The notes: generated by a model from the sequence alone, not told the origin. Positions 16,021 through 25,208 are shown, counted from the first letter of the stretch. The stretch is 49,518 nucleotides of DNA from an uncultured beta proteobacterium (GCA_903876715.1 CAIRBF010000444.1:1-49518); one strand, 5' to 3'. Numbers and translations: made by a program.

Positions 16021-16099
16021 CTTCCCGGGGCACCGTGGCGGCTGCGCGCAGCCCGGCGCCTGCCGTTCCGACCGCCTCCCGGTGGCGCGGGCAGGCGCG

Positions 16100-16780
16100 C
16101 TACCAGCTCGCGCCGAACTGCCGCCGCAGCGCCTCGATCTGCGCCTCGTCCAGCGGCGCGGGCCGCGGCTGGCACAGCAGCCACAGGCGCGCCGTCTCCT
16201 CCAGCTCCTCCAGCACCGCGCTCGCCTCGGCCGGGCTGCGGTGCCACACGTTCGGCCCCAGGCGGTCCAGCATCACGGCCCGGATCGGCGTGCCGCGCGC
16301 GGCCATCGCGCCGATGCGCTGCGCGACGAGCTCGGCCACGGCCGGGTCGCCCGGGCGGTGGTAGGGGATCAGCGGCACGTGGCCGACCTTCATCACGAAG
16401 TAGGGCGTGATCGGCGGCACGATGTCGTCCGCGCTCCACACCCCCTGCAGCGTCAGCGCGACCAGGTGCGTGCTGTGGGTGTGGATGACGCAGCGCGCCT
16501 GCGGGTCGGCGGCATAGATGCGCCGGTGCAGGGCCAGGGTCTTGCTGGCGCGGTCGCCTTCCAATTGCACGCCATGGGCGTCCACGCGCGCCAGCCGCGC
16601 CGGGTCCAGGTGGCCCAGGCAGGCGTCGGTGGGCGTGATCACGAAGCCGTCGTCCAGCCGCACGCTGATGTTGCCGGCGGCGGCGTGGACATAGCCGCGC
16701 TCGTACAGGCTGCGGCCGACGCGGCAGATCTCCTCGCGCAGCGAGGATTCGGGGGTGGTGGTGTGGGCAGGGGTGTTCAC
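16100..16780 (-). CDS. Class II aldolase/adducin-family protein, OtnC-like
   Basis: A 226-residue member of the class II aldolase family, nearest in style to 3-oxo-tetronate 4-phosphate decarboxylase (OtnC). The zinc pair H100/H102 is in CVIHTHSTHLVALTL, and AAAGNISVRLDDGFVITPT is the phosphate/substrate loop. Two usual catalytic features seem changed: the glutamate expected in the SKE-x-x-x-H segment is threonine (ASKTLALHR), and the usual NHG region reads MLDRLGPNVW, so the third zinc histidine is not evident. It may therefore act on another substrate or use different ligands. It is the last gene of a leftward run with PhyH, an amino-acid lyase, an SDR and a D-aminoacylase. Confidence 0.8.
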   Translation of the reverse strand: MNTPAHTTTPESSLREEICRVGRSLYERGYVHAAAGNISVRLDDGFVITPTDACLGHLDPARLARVDAHGVQLEGDRASKTLALHRRIYAADPQARCVIHTHSTHLVALTLQGVWSADDIVPPITPYFVMKVGHVPLIPYHRPGDPAVAELVAQRIGAMAARGTPIRAVMLDRLGPNVWHRSPAEASAVLEELEETARLWLLCQPRPAPLDEAQIEALRRQFGASW

Positions 16781-16805
16781 GAGCTCTCGGTAAGGGGGAG
16801 CCGTG

Positions 16806-16830
16806 GGCCCGCGGGAAGGACGCGCGGGCC
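16806..16830. terminator. GC-rich hairpin between the aldolase and PhyH genes
   Basis: GGCCCGCG and CGCGGGCC form an 8-bp stem around a 9-base loop in the 51-base gap. No T run follows on either strand, so it may be an mRNA-stability or attenuation hairpin rather than a true terminator. Confidence 0.35.
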
Positions 16831-16831
16831 G

Positions 16832-17686
16832 TCAGGCCGGCTGTTGTTTGGCCTGCTCGATCGCCTCGCGCACGCGCTTCAGCACCTCGCCGTGGATGCC
16901 CTCGCCCGCGCGGCCGTCGTTGCGCGTGGGGCGCTCGGCGAGCGTGAAGTGGCCGTGGCGGTTCTCGCCCCGCACCAGCATGGCCAGCGGCCGGCTGCCG
17001 TCGCGCTGGCGCACCTGCGCCGCGACGTAGCGGATGGCCAGACCGACCCGCGGCACGTCGCTGCGGTTGGCATCCGAGCCGTGGACGATCCAGAGGTGGT
17101 GCATCGACATCTGGCCCGGCTCCAGGGCCAGGTCCACGGCCTGCGCCTCGTCCACCGCGACCTCGATCTCCTGGCCCCGTGACAGCGCGTTGTCCGGGGC
17201 GAAGGTGTCGCGCTGCTTCAGGGCCGGGCCGCGGTGCGAGCCCGGCAGCACGCGCATGCAGCCGTTGGCGCGCGTCGCCGGCCCGAGCGCGACCCAGGCC
17301 GTCAGCACCTCCATCGGCTCCAGGCCCCAGTAGGCGCCGTCCTGGTGCCAGCTGATGTAGGTCGGATCGCCCGGCATCTTGACGAACCAGACCGTGTTCC
17401 AGGCCAGGAGGTCGGGCCCGAGCACGCGTTCGACGGCGTCCAGGATGGCCGGGTGCCGTGTCAGCCGGTCCACCCACTCGAAGGCGAAGTGGGTGTCGGA
17501 GTTCACCTGCCAGCGCTGGTTCGGGGGCAGCGCCTGCAGCCGGTCGCGGTGGCGCGCGGCGAAGTCGTCGTAGCAGGCGCGGAACCCGGCAGTCTCGGCA
17601 GCCGTGAGCACCGGCACCGGGCAGACGTAGCCGTCGCGGTCGAAGTCACCACGCTGCACCGAGCGCGGCGGGACGGGCTGGACCAT
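16832..17686 (-). CDS. Phytanoyl-CoA-dioxygenase-family Fe(II)/2-oxoglutarate oxygenase
   Basis: A 284-residue PhyH-type enzyme. The iron triad is visible: H114 and D116 in YISWHQDGAYWG, and the distal H202 in WIVHGSDANRS, with R208 as likely 2-oxoglutarate anchor. MRVLPGSHRGP is the usual family strand. Members hydroxylate acyl-CoA, amino acids or small metabolites. The context (amino-acid lyase of the D-threonine aldolase type, SDR, D-aminoacylase) suggests hydroxylation of an amino-acid-like or acyl group, perhaps creating the beta-hydroxy group that the lyase cuts. That link is inference. Confidence 0.87.
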   Translation of the reverse strand: MVQPVPPRSVQRGDFDRDGYVCPVPVLTAAETAGFRACYDDFAARHRDRLQALPPNQRWQVNSDTHFAFEWVDRLTRHPAILDAVERVLGPDLLAWNTVWFVKMPGDPTYISWHQDGAYWGLEPMEVLTAWVALGPATRANGCMRVLPGSHRGPALKQRDTFAPDNALSRGQEIEVAVDEAQAVDLALEPGQMSMHHLWIVHGSDANRSDVPRVGLAIRYVAAQVRQRDGSRPLAMLVRGENRHGHFTLAERPTRNDGRAGEGIHGEVLKRVREAIEQAKQQPA

Positions 17687-17741
17687 GGCGAGACCTCCAG
17701 GAGTGTCAGGTCGGGGAGCGGCTCGGCGGCCAAGCCGGCCC

Positions 17742-18866
17742 TCAGATCGTCAGCCGCCGCGCCCGTGCCGTGACGGGCCAGCGCTCGTCAGCGCGGCCGT
17801 CGCGCACGGCCCAGACCTCGCTGTGCAGCGCCATCGTCGGACAGACGTGGCGCGGCAGGCCGTAGACGACGTCGCCGACGCGGTACTGCCCGGCGCGCGG
17901 CGTCTGCAGCACCAGGTGCTCTTCGCTGTGGACGACGGCTTGGGCATCCTCCAGCCCGAACAGGCGCACCCGCGGGTGCGTCATCTCCGAGCCCACGGCC
18001 TTGTGGCCGAGGTCGAGGCAGATCCGGTCCGACGTCGGTTTGCTGATGACGCGCGCCATCAGCACCGCCGCGTTGCGCATGCGGTGCGAGGGGCTGACCT
18101 CCTCCTGGCCGAAGTCCCACAGCGCCGTCGTGCCCGCGCCCACCTCGACCTCGATGCCCGGCGTGCGCGCCATGATCGCGAAGGTGGGCGTGCCGCTGGC
18201 GATCAGCCGGGGCACGGGCAGGCCCTGGGCCAACAGCCGCTCGCGCAGCGCCCACACCGGCGCGAAGGTCTCGCGCACCTGGGCCTCGAGCACCGCATCG
18301 TCGGGGTCGCGCAGGTGGCCGTCGTAGGCGTGCAGGCCGCCCGCAGCCACCCCCGGCGTGCGGCAGAGCTGCGCATACAGCGCCGCGGCCGCCTCGCCCG
18401 GCGCGATGCCGGTGCGGTTCATGCCTACGTTCAGGTCCACGTACAGCGGCAGCGTGAGGCCGGCGGCCTGCGCCGCCTGGCCGAGCGCCGCCAGGTTGCC
18501 GGCGTCGTCGACCAGCGTCGACCAGCGCACCTTCGGGTAGGCCTGCATCAGGGCGATCAGGCGCGCGATGCCGGGGCCGCTGGGCTGGTGCGCGAGCAGG
18601 ATGTCGGGGCCGCCGGCCTGGGCCGTCATCTCGGCCTCGGCGATGGTCGAGACCTTGAACTTGCGGATGCCGTGCGCGAGCTTCATGGCCACGATCGGGG
18701 CGAGCTTGTGCGTCTTGACGTGCGGACGCAGCCGGGCGGGGTCGCCGCCGACGAGTTCGATCATGCGCCGCAGGTTGTGCTCGACGCGGTCGGTGTGAAC
18801 AAGCACCGTCGGCGAGGCGATCTCGGCGGCGTTGGCGATCTCGTACCTGGGGACGTTCTGGGTCAT
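17742..18866 (-). CDS. D-threonine aldolase / D-3-hydroxyaspartate-type PLP lyase
   Basis: A 374-residue fold-type III PLP enzyme of the alanine-racemase-N plus DSD/DTA group. The PLP lysine lies in LRPHVKTHKLAPI (K51). MNRTGIAPG and LHAYDGHL follow the barrel pattern. The metal site of the DSD-like C-terminal domain is seen in GLPRHVCPTMALH (H340, C342). Enzymes of this family cleave D-beta-hydroxy amino acids to glycine and an aldehyde, or dehydrate D-serine and D-hydroxyaspartate. ATG 18866 (MTQNVPRYE) fits the family start; the open frame upstream is not conserved in character. A D-aminoacylase upstream could supply free D-amino acids. Confidence 0.87.
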   Translation of the reverse strand: MTQNVPRYEIANAAEIASPTVLVHTDRVEHNLRRMIELVGGDPARLRPHVKTHKLAPIVAMKLAHGIRKFKVSTIAEAEMTAQAGGPDILLAHQPSGPGIARLIALMQAYPKVRWSTLVDDAGNLAALGQAAQAAGLTLPLYVDLNVGMNRTGIAPGEAAAALYAQLCRTPGVAAGGLHAYDGHLRDPDDAVLEAQVRETFAPVWALRERLLAQGLPVPRLIASGTPTFAIMARTPGIEVEVGAGTTALWDFGQEEVSPSHRMRNAAVLMARVISKPTSDRICLDLGHKAVGSEMTHPRVRLFGLEDAQAVVHSEEHLVLQTPRAGQYRVGDVVYGLPRHVCPTMALHSEVWAVRDGRADERWPVTARARRLTI

Positions 18867-18987
18867 CGGGGGCTCCGTAGGAGGGCGGTCTGGCGGGACG
18901 GGGGGGGCGCTGCGCTGTTGCCGGGGGTACTGCGGTCGTACGACCTGCCCGTGCCGGCGGGCGCGCGCTTGTCGATGGCGACGGGGC

Positions 18988-19800
18988 TCACCAGACGCTC
19001 CAGCCGCCGTCGACAACCAGATTCTGGCCCGTGATCCAGCGCCCGGCCGGCGAGGCGAACAGGGCGATCGCGCTGCGCAGGTCCTCCGGCACGCCCAGAC
19101 GCCCCAGCGGCACCTGGTTGCGGAAGCGCTCCCGGGTCACTGCGTCGATCGTTGCCTTGGGGATCTGCCCCGGGCTGATGCAGTTCACGGTGATGCCGTG
19201 GGCCGCCCGTTCGCACGCCAGGGCGCGCGTCAGGTTCAGGATCGCGCCCTTGGCGGCGTGGTAAGACTGCGACGAGCGCCGGAACTCCGGCGCGTACAGC
19301 CTCGGGTCGCTGCCCAGGCTGCCGTGGATCGAGCCGACGGTGACGATGGCGCCGCCACCGCGCGGGATCATCGCCCGCGCCGCGGCCTGCGCGCACACGA
19401 GCGTCGTGGAGACGTTCTTGCGCAGCGTGGCTTCGAGGTCGTCGCGACGGATCGCCGGCGCGATGTCGCTGCCCTGGCCGCCACCGGCGTTGCACAGCAT
19501 CAGGTCCAGCCGTCCGTGGCGCGCCAGCAGCTCCTGCACCATGGCCTCGATGGCGGCTTCGTCGGCGGCGTCGGCGCCGAGGCCCTGCGCGTCCAGGCCC
19601 TCGCCGCGCAGCGTGGCGGCGGCGGCCTCGACGACCTCGGCGCGGCGGCCGACGAGCACCACGCGCATGCCCAGTTCGGCCACGGCCCGGGCCATCGCCA
19701 GCCCGAGGTGGGTGCCACCACCCGTGACCACGCCGACCTGGCCGGACAAGTCGAGCCAGCCAGGCAGGGCGGGGCGGGCGGAGTCGGTGGGGGCGGACAT
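18988..19800 (-). CDS. Short-chain dehydrogenase/reductase
   Basis: A 270-residue classical SDR. The cofactor motif is TGGGTHLG (26-33), NAG occurs at 104-106, and the catalytic S157, Y180 and K184 lie in VGSIHGSL and SQSYHAAKGAILNL. It ends WITGQNLVVDGGWSVW, as most family members do. It would oxidise or reduce an alcohol/ketone with NAD(P)H in the cytoplasm. It lies 26 bases after the D-aminoacylase gene and before the PLP lyase gene in the same direction. Substrate not predictable. Confidence 0.88.
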   Translation of the reverse strand: MSAPTDSARPALPGWLDLSGQVGVVTGGGTHLGLAMARAVAELGMRVVLVGRRAEVVEAAAATLRGEGLDAQGLGADAADEAAIEAMVQELLARHGRLDLMLCNAGGGQGSDIAPAIRRDDLEATLRKNVSTTLVCAQAAARAMIPRGGGAIVTVGSIHGSLGSDPRLYAPEFRRSSQSYHAAKGAILNLTRALACERAAHGITVNCISPGQIPKATIDAVTRERFRNQVPLGRLGVPEDLRSAIALFASPAGRWITGQNLVVDGGWSVW

Positions 19801-19826
19801 CGCGGTGCGGCCAAGGATGGCGATGT

Positions 19827-21425
19827 TCAGGCTGCGCGCAGAACCCGGCCGGGCCGGGCGCCGTTGAGCTCGCCGTCCTCCAGCACGCGCACGCCGTTGA
19901 CCCAGACGTGACGCACGCCCACGGCCTGCTGCGCCGGGCGCAGGTAGGTGGCGCGGTCGGCCACCTCATCGGGGTCGAACAGCACGAGGTCAGCGGCCTG
20001 GCCGACGGCGATGCGGCCGCGGTCGGTCAGGCGCAGGCGCTCGGCCACCCGGCCGCTCATCTTGGCGACCGCCGTGGCCAGGTCGAGGTCGCCGCGTTCG
20101 CGCACAAAGCGCCCGAGCACGCGCACGCTGGCGCCGAAGTTGCGCGGGTGCGGGCGGCGGCTGCCCTGGTCGAAGCACAGCGCCGAGCCGTCCGAGCCCA
20201 TCACGCAGTGCGGGTGCGTCAGGAAGGTCAGCATGTCGGCCTCGGTGCGGTAGAACAGCACCACCATCACGCCATTGCCACCCTCGCGGCACAGTAACAG
20301 CACGAGGCGGCCCGGGCTGACGCCAGCCGCCGCCGCCGCCTGTTCCAGCGTCTGCCCCTCGACGGTGCCGAGCAGGCCGTCGGTGCGTGCCAGCACGAAG
20401 CGGTCCCACAGCCAGGGGATGCGCTGTGCCGACCAGCCCTGCAGCAGGTCGGCCTCGGCGCGCCGCAGCGTGGCCTCGTCCTGCAGCCGCGCGCGCATCG
20501 CCGCCACACCGCCCTCGACCACCCACGGCGGCAGGTACTGCGTCAGCGCCGAGCTCGAGGCGTCGTAGGGGTAGACGTCGAAGCCCGCGTCCAGGCCTTC
20601 GGCCACCGCCCCGTCGAAGTGCCTGGTCCAGCGTCCGGCCGTGCCCCAGTCCGAAGGGGTGTTGATCGCGGCGTGCGAGTACTGCACCCGCACCCCGGTC
20701 TCGCGGCCCAGGTGCAGGGCCTCGTTCAGCGGCCCCAGCTTGTGGTCCGCGCCGGTGGGGTCGCGGTCGCGCGCGTGCGTGGCATAGAGCCGGCCGCGGC
20801 GCTGCAGCACCCGGCACAGCGCGAGCAGCTCCGAGGTCGGCGCGTAGCGCGAGGGCACATAGGTCAGGCCCGTGGTCATACCGAAGGCGCCCTGGTCGAG
20901 CATGCGCTCCAGCAGCGCGCACAACGCCTGCAACTGCGGCGCGTCGGGCTCGGCCGTCGACACGCCCATCACGGCGATGCGCAGCGCGCCGTGGCCCACC
21001 AGCGGCGCCGCGTTCATGGCCAGGCCGCGCCGCTCGGCGGCACGACGGTAGCCTTCCAGGTCGGTCCACTCCAGCGCCTGCGGGTCGTCGCCGATGCCGG
21101 CCATCAGGTCCTGGTGCAGTTCCAAGCGCGCCGGGTCGATCGGGAAGGGCGAGAAGCCGCAGTTGCCGGTGACGTCGGTCGTCACGCCCTGCGACACCTT
21201 GCTCTGCGCCCGGCCGTCGAGCAGCAGGCTCATGTCGGAGTGGGTGTGGATGTCGATCAGGCCGGGCGCCGCGACGAGGCCGCGGGCGTCGACGACCCGC
21301 CGCGCGAAGGCGCCGAGGCCGGGTTCCAGCGCGACGATGCGGTCGCCCGCGACGCCGATGTCGGCTGCGCGCGGCGGCGCGCCGGTGCCGTCGACGACGA
21401 GCGCGTCCTTGATCAGACAGTCCAT
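19827..21425 (-). CDS. N-acyl-D-amino-acid deacylase (D-aminoacylase) family
   Basis: A 532-residue amidohydrolase of the D-aminoacylase group. The metal site shows H60 and H62 in GLIDIHTHSDMS, C89 in DVTGNCGFSPFP (the bridging cysteine of this family), and the aspartate in VMGSDGSALCFDQG with the usual HPRNFGASVRVLGRFVRE strand. It hydrolyses N-acyl-D-amino acids or related N-substituted D-peptides in the cytoplasm. It heads the leftward operon and diverges from a complete peptide-type ABC transporter, so import and deacylation are probably linked. Confidence 0.9.
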   Translation of the reverse strand: MDCLIKDALVVDGTGAPPRAADIGVAGDRIVALEPGLGAFARRVVDARGLVAAPGLIDIHTHSDMSLLLDGRAQSKVSQGVTTDVTGNCGFSPFPIDPARLELHQDLMAGIGDDPQALEWTDLEGYRRAAERRGLAMNAAPLVGHGALRIAVMGVSTAEPDAPQLQALCALLERMLDQGAFGMTTGLTYVPSRYAPTSELLALCRVLQRRGRLYATHARDRDPTGADHKLGPLNEALHLGRETGVRVQYSHAAINTPSDWGTAGRWTRHFDGAVAEGLDAGFDVYPYDASSSALTQYLPPWVVEGGVAAMRARLQDEATLRRAEADLLQGWSAQRIPWLWDRFVLARTDGLLGTVEGQTLEQAAAAAGVSPGRLVLLLCREGGNGVMVVLFYRTEADMLTFLTHPHCVMGSDGSALCFDQGSRRPHPRNFGASVRVLGRFVRERGDLDLATAVAKMSGRVAERLRLTDRGRIAVGQAADLVLFDPDEVADRATYLRPAQQAVGVRHVWVNGVRVLEDGELNGARPGRVLRAA

Positions 21426-21473
21426 CGGCTTTCCTCATCGGCAGCGCTGCCCCTGGCCGGTGCGGACGCAGCT

Positions 21474-21489
21474 TCAATATGGCTATTGA
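21474..21489. promoter_or_regulatory. TCAATA-N4-TATTGA inverted repeat
   Basis: Perfect 6-bp inverted repeat TCAATA-TGGC-TATTGA, 49 bases upstream of the D-aminoacylase start in an otherwise GC-rich 342-base divergent gap (21426-21767). It may overlap the D-aminoacylase promoter. No other gene is seen in the gap. Confidence 0.45.
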
Positions 21490-21579
21490 TTATGGGAGCG
21501 GGGTCCGGTACGGCCACTGGGCTTTGCGTTTCGTCGCAAGCAACGCGGGGCTCGAGACGCGTTGCGTGCAACGGACCAG

Positions 21580-21604
21580 CGATGTTTCGCGAAGTGAAAC
21601 ATCG
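21580..21604. promoter_or_regulatory. Candidate IclR site 1, CGATGTTTC-N7-GAAACATCG
   Basis: Perfect 9-bp inverted repeat with a 7-base spacer (GCGAAGT), near the middle of the gap between the D-aminoacylase gene and the first binding-protein gene. The core TTTC-N7-GAAA recurs at 35556-35572 and 37366-37384. Confidence 0.6.
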
Positions 21605-21767
21605 ACCCTGCGAGCGCAGTCTCTGGCCTAGCATGTTCCGTCAGCTGGTGCTGCGGCACGTGGGCGCACCATGTCGAGCCTGCGGCTGGCTGAGTTCGTC
21701 GCGTCCTGCTGCGCCTGCCCAGGCGTTCGGCCGTCGCGTGTCACGTCCATCGCCAGAGGGCCTCCCC

Positions 21768-23357
21768 ATGATGCATCCGATTCCTGCCGACTCCGAGCTC
21801 AGCGTCGACGCGTTCGACACCGACCTGGCCCGGCGCAGCGCCCTGCGCCTGATGTTGGCCGGCGGTGCCGCAGCATTCGGCCCCTGGGCGATGGCCCAGT
21901 CGGGTGCTCCCCGGCGCGGTGGGCGCCTGACCATCGGTGCCGACGCTGACCCGATCGGCCTGGACCCGGTCACGCTGGCCGCGTTTTCGTCCTACGATTT
22001 CACGTCGCTGCTCTACAGCGGCCTGCTGCGCTGGAACGCGGCGATGAAGATCGAACCCGATCTGGCTATCAGCTACGACACGCCCAACAGCACGACCTAC
22101 GTCTTCAGGCTGCGTCGCAACGTCAAGTTCCACAACGGGCAGCCCTTCACCGCGGAGGACGTCAAGTTCACCTTCGACCGCATCCTCGACCCTGCCACGG
22201 GCAGCCCGAGCGCCAGCTTGTTCTCCGGCGTCAAGGCGGTGACGGTCGTCGATGCCTACACGGTGCGTTTCGAGCTCAAGGCGCCGAGCGCCACCTTCCT
22301 GAGCTATCTCGCGACCAATCCCAACGGGGTCATCGTGCCTCGCGGCGTGCAGGGCTTGAACACGAAGCCGGTGGGTACAGGCCCCTTCGTGTTCGACGCC
22401 TATGACCCCAACCGTCAGTTCAGCCTGAAGGCGAACCCGAACTACTACGAGGAGGGGCAGCCTTACCTGGAGTCGGTCCAGTTTCGCTTCTTCAAGGACC
22501 AGGCTTCGCTCGCCTCGGCGCTGCGGTCGCGTTCCATCGACATGACCTGGTTCAAGGACCCGAAGGTCTCGGCACAGATCGTGCGCACTGCGCCCGATCT
22601 GGTGTCCGCGCCAGGCAAGACCACGCGGACCTTCCCGGTGTGGTTGAACATCAAGTCGCAACCGCTGAGCGATGTCCGGGTACGCCGCGCGCTGAGCCTG
22701 GCGACCGACCGCAACGCCTGCCTGCAGACGGTGCTGGGCGGCTCGGGCAAGGTCGGCGCGATGATCCCCGAGACCCAGGTCGGCGGCTATGACGGTGTCT
22801 CGGACCTGCCTTACTACAAGACCGACGTCGCGGCGGCCCGCAAGCTGCTGGCAGAGGCCGGGCATCCTGGCGGCATCGACCTGGGCGACTACATCGTCGT
22901 CGCGGCCAACGCGCTGGATGTGCAGTGCGCGCAGATCCTGCAGCAGCAATGGGCTGCTGCCGGCATCAAGGTGACCCTGAAGCCGATGGAGACGGCGCCC
23001 CTGCTGGCACGCTGGGCCAGTGGCGACTACGGCATCCTGTCGGTGGCGCTCGCCTGGAGCCCGGACCCGGACGCCATCCTCGCGCGGATGACCTCGGACA
23101 ACCGTTACGGCAAGTCGATGGGCATGGCGGACGCCGCGCTCGACAAGATGATCGACGATGCACGCTCGCTGCTGGACGACGGGCGCCGGGCCGAGGCCTA
23201 CCAGCGCATCCAGCGCCACATCGCCGATCAGGCCTACGTGCTGCAGATCTACCAGTACCCGTTGCGCTGGGAGGCTTGGTGGAATTACGTGCAGGGCTAT
23301 GTGGCGCTGGCTTCGAACATCCGTAGCTTTGTCCGCACCTCCTGGATCAACAAGTAG
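21768..23357 (+). CDS. Peptide-type ABC transporter binding protein (system 1)
   Basis: A 529-residue SBP_bac_5/DppA-OppA-family receptor. It opens with a probable Tat signal, twin arginine at 22-23 in LARRSALRLMLAGG, ending near AMAQSGA. Family segments: GLLRWNAAMKIEPDLAISYD, FRLRRNVKFHNGQPFTAEDV, TGPFVF and VRRALSLATDR. It captures peptides or similar compounds in the periplasm and hands them to the permeases that follow. The start is at ATG 21768 (MMHPIP) or the next ATG. The long open frame upstream is an antisense shadow of the D-aminoacylase gene. Ends in TAG. Confidence 0.93.
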   Translation: MMHPIPADSELSVDAFDTDLARRSALRLMLAGGAAAFGPWAMAQSGAPRRGGRLTIGADADPIGLDPVTLAAFSSYDFTSLLYSGLLRWNAAMKIEPDLAISYDTPNSTTYVFRLRRNVKFHNGQPFTAEDVKFTFDRILDPATGSPSASLFSGVKAVTVVDAYTVRFELKAPSATFLSYLATNPNGVIVPRGVQGLNTKPVGTGPFVFDAYDPNRQFSLKANPNYYEEGQPYLESVQFRFFKDQASLASALRSRSIDMTWFKDPKVSAQIVRTAPDLVSAPGKTTRTFPVWLNIKSQPLSDVRVRRALSLATDRNACLQTVLGGSGKVGAMIPETQVGGYDGVSDLPYYKTDVAAARKLLAEAGHPGGIDLGDYIVVAANALDVQCAQILQQQWAAAGIKVTLKPMETAPLLARWASGDYGILSVALAWSPDPDAILARMTSDNRYGKSMGMADAALDKMIDDARSLLDDGRRAEAYQRIQRHIADQAYVLQIYQYPLRWEAWWNYVQGYVALASNIRSFVRTSWINK

Positions 23358-23404
23358 GCAGCGGGGCGGCGGGAAGCATCGGCGGTCGCACGGAGCCTGA
23401 ACGG

Positions 23405-24352
23405 ATGCTGAGCCGACTGGTGCTGGTCCGCCTGCTGTGGTCGGTGCCGATCCTGCTCGGAGTGTCGGTCGTGGCGTTCGTGCTGATGCGCGCGCTGCCA
23501 GGCGATTTCGCCCAGGCTGCCGCCGGCACCTCGGAGATCTCGGCCGAGGCGCTCGACACGCTGCGCCGCAATCTCGGGATCGACCAGCCGGTGTGGGCGC
23601 AATACCTGCACTGGCTCTCGGCGGCGCTGCGCGGTGACCTCGGCCAGTCGTTCGCGACCAAGTCGCCGGTGCTCGGCGAACTGCTGCCGCGCTTGATGGT
23701 GACCGCCGAGCTCAGCCTGATCGCGGGCGCGATGGCGATGTGCATAGGCGTCGGCGGGGGGCTGGCTTCGGCGCGGCTGCGTGGGCGAGTCGACTGGCTG
23801 GTCCGGGGGATCAACGGCCTGTTCCTGGCCATCCCCAACTTCGTCGTGGCCACACTGATCGTGCTGACCGCCGGGCTGTATTTCCCGTCCGTGGGCATCT
23901 TCAACTACGTCCCCTTCGCGCAGGACCCCTGGGCCAACCTCGGCAGCATGCTGCTGCCGGCGCTGTCGCTGGCGCTGGCCGTGTCGGTGACGATCTCGGA
24001 GAACACGCGCGCGGCCGTGCTCGAGGTGGCGAGCCAGGACTTCGTGATGGTGGCCCGGGCCAAGGGGCTGCGCCGCGGCAGCGTCCTGGTCCACTACCTG
24101 ATCCGCAATGCGCTGACGCCGGTGATCACCGTCATCGGCCTGCAGCTCGCCACGCTGCTGGGCGGCAGCATCCTGATCGAGACCATCTTCACGATCCCGG
24201 GCATGGGGCAGTACCTGTTCGACTCCATCAGCAACCGGGACTACCCGGTGATCCAGGCGATCGTGCTGGTGGCGGCCGCGATCGTCCTCTTCGTCAACGT
24301 GCTCGTCGATGTGGCCTATGCCCGCGTTGACGCGCGGGTCCGGTATGACTGA
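23405..24352 (+). CDS. ABC transporter permease, DppB-type (system 1)
   Basis: A 315-residue inner-membrane permease with six predicted helices. The N-terminus is LVLVRLLWSVPILLGVSVVA. The EAA cytoplasmic loop reads VARAKGLRRGSVLVHYLIRN, followed by ALTPVITVIG and the terminal helix. RALPGD and LGIDQPVWAQYLHWL are typical of the DppB group. It overlaps the next permease gene by 8 bases. Confidence 0.92.
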   Translation: MLSRLVLVRLLWSVPILLGVSVVAFVLMRALPGDFAQAAAGTSEISAEALDTLRRNLGIDQPVWAQYLHWLSAALRGDLGQSFATKSPVLGELLPRLMVTAELSLIAGAMAMCIGVGGGLASARLRGRVDWLVRGINGLFLAIPNFVVATLIVLTAGLYFPSVGIFNYVPFAQDPWANLGSMLLPALSLALAVSVTISENTRAAVLEVASQDFVMVARAKGLRRGSVLVHYLIRNALTPVITVIGLQLATLLGGSILIETIFTIPGMGQYLFDSISNRDYPVIQAIVLVAAAIVLFVNVLVDVAYARVDARVRYD

Positions 24353-25208
24353 GGCGGTCCTGCAAGACGAGAGTGGCGCACAGCTGACGCCGGCGCCGCG
24401 ACGCTCGCGCGGCACCGTCCTGCTGGGCATCGGCATCGCGATGCTCGTGCTGATGCTGGTCGCCACGGTCCTCGGCCCCTTGATCGCGCCCCATGGCGCG
24501 GCCCAGACCTCACCCAATTCGCTGGCCGGGCCGAGCGCAGCGCATTGGCTGGGCACGGACTCCATCGGGCGCGACGTGCTCAGCCGCCTGATCATCGGCG
24601 GTCGCACCACGCTGTTCATCACCTTCGTCGCGGTGGCGCTGGCGGTGTCGTGCGGCCTGGTCCTGGGTCTGGCGTCTGGCTACCTCGGCGGCTGGGTCGA
24701 CCAGGCGGTGATGCGGGCGCTGGACATCGTGTTCGCCTTTCCTGTGTTCCTGCTCGCGATCGCAGTGGTGGCCGCGCTCGGGCCGAGCGTGCCCAACCTG
24801 ATCCTGACGATTGCGATCGTCTACACCCCGACGCTCGCCCGCGTGGTCCGCGGGCCGGTGCTGAGCATCAAGCGCTGGGACCACGTCGAGGCGGCACGCA
24901 GCGTGGGCGTGTCTGAATTCGCGATCGCCACCCGCCATGTGCTGCCCCTGGTCATCTCCCCGGTCCTGGTCCAGACCAGCCTGACGCTGGCGCACACGAT
25001 CTTCACGGTGACCGCGCTGTCTTTCCTGGGCATCGGCCCGCCACCGCCCAACCCCAACTGGGGCAGCATGCTGTCGGAGGCACGTCAGTTCATGGAGTTG
25101 GCGCCGTTGACGGTGATCGGGCCGGCCTTGGCGATCACTTACGCCACGATGACCTTCATCGTGCTCGCCAACGGCCTGCGCGAGTTTCTGGACGTGGGCA
25201 ATCGATGA
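24345..25208 (+). CDS. ABC transporter permease, DppC-type (system 1)
   Basis: A 287-residue permease starting at ATG 24345 (MTEAVLQDES) within the end of the previous gene. Typical DppC segments are HWLGTDSIGRDVLSRLIIGG, the EAA loop EAARSVGVSEFAIATRHVLP and FLGIGPPPPNPNWGSML. It pairs with the DppB-type subunit to form the membrane channel. It ends with ATGA overlap into the ATPase gene. Confidence 0.92.
   Translation: MTEAVLQDESGAQLTPAPRRSRGTVLLGIGIAMLVLMLVATVLGPLIAPHGAAQTSPNSLAGPSAAHWLGTDSIGRDVLSRLIIGGRTTLFITFVAVALAVSCGLVLGLASGYLGGWVDQAVMRALDIVFAFPVFLLAIAVVAALGPSVPNLILTIAIVYTPTLARVVRGPVLSIKRWDHVEAARSVGVSEFAIATRHVLPLVISPVLVQTSLTLAHTIFTVTALSFLGIGPPPPNPNWGSMLSEARQFMELAPLTVIGPALAITYATMTFIVLANGLREFLDVGNR

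Noticed and set aside
20619-21767. Long N-terminal extension of the system 1 binding protein
   Set aside because: It is antisense to the D-aminoacylase gene and has no protein character; the Tat signal peptide marks the start at 21768.
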